Shown piece after piece: positions 6,758 through 7,940 of a stretch of 7,940 nucleotides of DNA. Position 1 is the first letter of the stretch. The number at the start of each line of letters is the position of its first letter. The notes under the pieces were generated by a model. It was not told the DNA's origin. It did not search any database and worked only from the letters and a program-made list of their open reading frames with translations. The stretch is from the NCBI GenBank assembly GCA_001564255.1, contig LKNC01000127.1:1-7940 (forward strand). Direction: 5' to 3'. Position numbers and translations under genes: made by a program. The stretch is from Natrialbaceae archaeon Tc-Br11_E2g1 (GTDB taxonomy: Archaea > Halobacteriota > Halobacteria > Halobacteriales > Natrialbaceae).

Positions 6758-7500
6758 TCGTCATCACCCGTACTCACGGTTTCACCGTTTGCCTCCGACG
6801 ACGAGTCGTCGCCCGTGAAGTTCTCGTCGATGACGACGACGTACTCCTCGACGGTCTCGAAGGTCTCCTCGTCGGTCTCGACGTGGACGACGTTCGAGCC
6901 ACTGCCGAGCGTGACGTCGATTCCATCGATGGTGCCGACCTTGCCGGCGTGGTTGCCACGGACTGCGGTCACGAGCGCACCTTCCTCGTAGGGGAAGTGT
7001 GCGACGATCTCTTTGTCCTCGTTGTCGACGACGATCGAGTCTTTCGTGTTGTACTCACTTTCCTCGTCGACGACGACGTTGGTCCCGTCGTGTAGTGACA
7101 GCTGCGTGTCACCGCCTGGGACCTTGCGTTTCGCCTCGACCTTGCCGAGGCGGCTCGCCGCCGCGTCCTCGTCGATCGGGGTAAGCGAGAGACGCCCACC
7201 CTCGTCGGGGAAGACGCGGAAGTACTCTTCGCGGGCCGGGAACGCGACGATGTCGAACATCCCGATGGGACGTTCCTCGTCGTTTACGGCGACACCGTTG
7301 ACGAGAACGCCGTCCTCTGAAAGCGCATAGCGCGCTTCCTTCCGGGAGTCGACGTACTCCAAGACGTCCCGCAGCAGGATGAGCAGCGGAACGCCGTCCT
7401 CACCGTGTGGGCCGGCGCCGGCTTTGACGGTGAAGGTGTCGGTCTTGCGTTCGACCGGCCAGGATTTCGGTACCGAAAGTCGCTTCTGGTGGTTACTCAT
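6754..7500 (-). CDS. rps4e: 30S ribosomal protein eS4
   Basis: This is an archaeal/eukaryotic small-subunit protein, unrelated in full-length architecture to bacterial uS4. It has 248 residues. The family N-terminus is [20 protein letters not shown] (4-23) and KAGAGPHG (26-33). An S4-type RNA-binding segment spans about 42-90 ([16 protein letters not shown], 57-72, then RPIGMFDIV, 77-85). The central eS4 domain runs to about 170. A KOW-like motif follows ([20 protein letters not shown], 174-193), and a disordered-looking acidic tail lies at 229-248. The start overlaps the uL24 stop by 4 nt behind GGTGAT. It is placed between uL24 and uL5, as is usual in archaeal operons. Confidence 0.98.
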   Translation of the reverse strand: MSNHQKRLSVPKSWPVERKTDTFTVKAGAGPHGEDGVPLLILLRDVLEYVDSRKEARYALSEDGVLVNGVAVNDEERPIGMFDIVAFPAREEYFRVFPDEGGRLSLTPIDEDAAASRLGKVEAKRKVPGGDTQLSLHDGTNVVVDEESEYNTKDSIVVDNEDKEIVAHFPYEEGALVTAVRGNHAGKVGTIDGIDVTLGSGSNVVHVETDEETFETVEEYVVVIDENFTGDDSSSEANGETVSTGDDE

Positions 7501-7853
7501 TCGTTATCACCTTCGAGGCGTGTCTCACGCCGCTCGTCCTCGAGGTCGAGTTCCGTGATCCGGAGGTTCGAGGCGTCGACCGGACGGGGAACTTCCTCCC
7601 CGTCCGCCGTCTCGACGGTGACGTCTTCGACGTGAACGACGCCGTCCTCGAGATCCGCTCGGACGACCTCGCCTTCCTCGCCGGCGAAGTCGCCGCGCAT
7701 GACCTCGACGGTGTCGCCCGCGTTGACGCGGGTGCGTCGGCGGTCGTACTCCTCGCGGAGGTCGTCTGCGAGCGTGGCGTGGAGCTGTGCGTGTCGCTGG
7801 TGCAGCGGGGCACTCTCCGTCTCGTTTCGCTGTTTGCGTGGTTGTCGGCTCAT
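7497..7853 (-). CDS. rpl24p: 50S ribosomal protein uL24
   Basis: This is an early-assembly 50S protein located near the polypeptide exit tunnel. It has 118 residues. The N-terminal arm contains SRQPRKQR (2-9) and [19 protein letters not shown] (18-36), the archaeal/eukaryotic L24/L26 opening. The KOW motif follows ([20 protein letters not shown], 43-62), and the C-terminal part ends acidic. [12 protein letters not shown] (91-102) matches the family's 'h.SNv.i' segment. The ATG overlaps the uL14 stop by 4 nt. No strong Shine-Dalgarno sequence precedes it (only GATGATC), unlike most overlapped starts here. Confidence 0.97.
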   Translation of the reverse strand: MSRQPRKQRNETESAPLHQRHAQLHATLADDLREEYDRRRTRVNAGDTVEVMRGDFAGEEGEVVRADLEDGVVHVEDVTVETADGEEVPRPVDASNLRITELDLEDERRETRLEGDNE

Positions 7854-7940
7854 ACGATCATCGTAGCTGTACTCGCGATTGCTCCGAAGCGCTCTGCGAC
7901 TTCGCGGGCGATCGGCCCCTTGATCTCCGTCCCGCGGGGC
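7850..7940 (-). CDS. rpl14p: 50S ribosomal protein uL14, C-terminal end (partial)
   Basis: Only the last 29 residues are in the window, ending at a TGA that overlaps the uL24 ATG. They read PRGTEIKGPIAREVAERF followed by [11 protein letters not shown]. This matches the uL14 C-terminus ('GTEIkGPiarE...f..ias.A..iv'), a 50S intersubunit-face protein. The rest of the gene, and the earlier genes of the operon expected in archaea, lie beyond the high-coordinate edge. Confidence 0.93.
   Translation of the reverse strand, partial: PRGTEIKGPIAREVAERFGAIASTATMIV

Noticed and set aside
6038..6991. A 317-codon open frame on the plus strand opposite uS14, uL5 and eS4.
   Set aside because: It is an antisense shadow of three genes, ending in a Ser/Thr-rich low-complexity stretch that mirrors the acidic codons of eS4.
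386..7940. Signs of mobile elements, CRISPR arrays, frameshifts or foreign genes within the operon.
   Set aside because: Every gene is intact, in canonical order, with tight junctions. No terminal inverted repeats, spaced direct repeats, integrase or transposase sequence was seen.

Overview
The window is almost entirely one tightly packed gene cluster read from the minus strand: the downstream part of the archaeal ribosomal-protein (spc-type) operon, ending with the protein-translocase gene secY. The host is a haloarchaeon (class Halobacteria). The proteins are archaeal or eukaryotic-type families (eS4, eL32, eL19, archaeal-length uL18 and uL30). They are rich in Asp and Glu, poor in Cys, and often end in acidic tails, as in salt-in proteomes. 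The DNA is GC-rich. I cannot name the genus from the sequence alone.

Layout in transcription order (high to low coordinates): uL14 (3' end only), uL24, eS4, uL5, uS14, uS8, uL6, eL32, eL19, uL18, uS5, uL30, uL15, secY. This is the standard archaeal order with nothing missing, inserted or broken. Neighbouring genes overlap by 1, 4 or 8 nt or are separated by 1 to 7 nt, so there is no room for internal promoters between genes. Many starts have a Shine-Dalgarno-like sequence inside the end of the preceding gene, which points to a polycistronic mRNA with coupled translation.

Below secY, 132-385 is non-coding as far as I can tell and holds a few small inverted repeats. At the low-coordinate edge, 1-131 on the minus strand looks like the start of a further gene. 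It opens with GTG behind a good Shine-Dalgarno sequence and encodes an N-terminus resembling FemAB/GNAT-type acyltransferases.

Together the genes supply 50S and 30S proteins (the 5S rRNA-binding uL5 and uL18, the tunnel-exit proteins uL24 and eL19, and the small-subunit proteins eS4, uS5, uS8 and uS14) plus the channel through which ribosomes export membrane proteins. I found no evidence of a novel system. The points most worth a second look are the helix-hairpin-helix extension of eL32, the repeated stop-start junction motif, the enlarged external loop of SecY, and the unexpected gene after secY.
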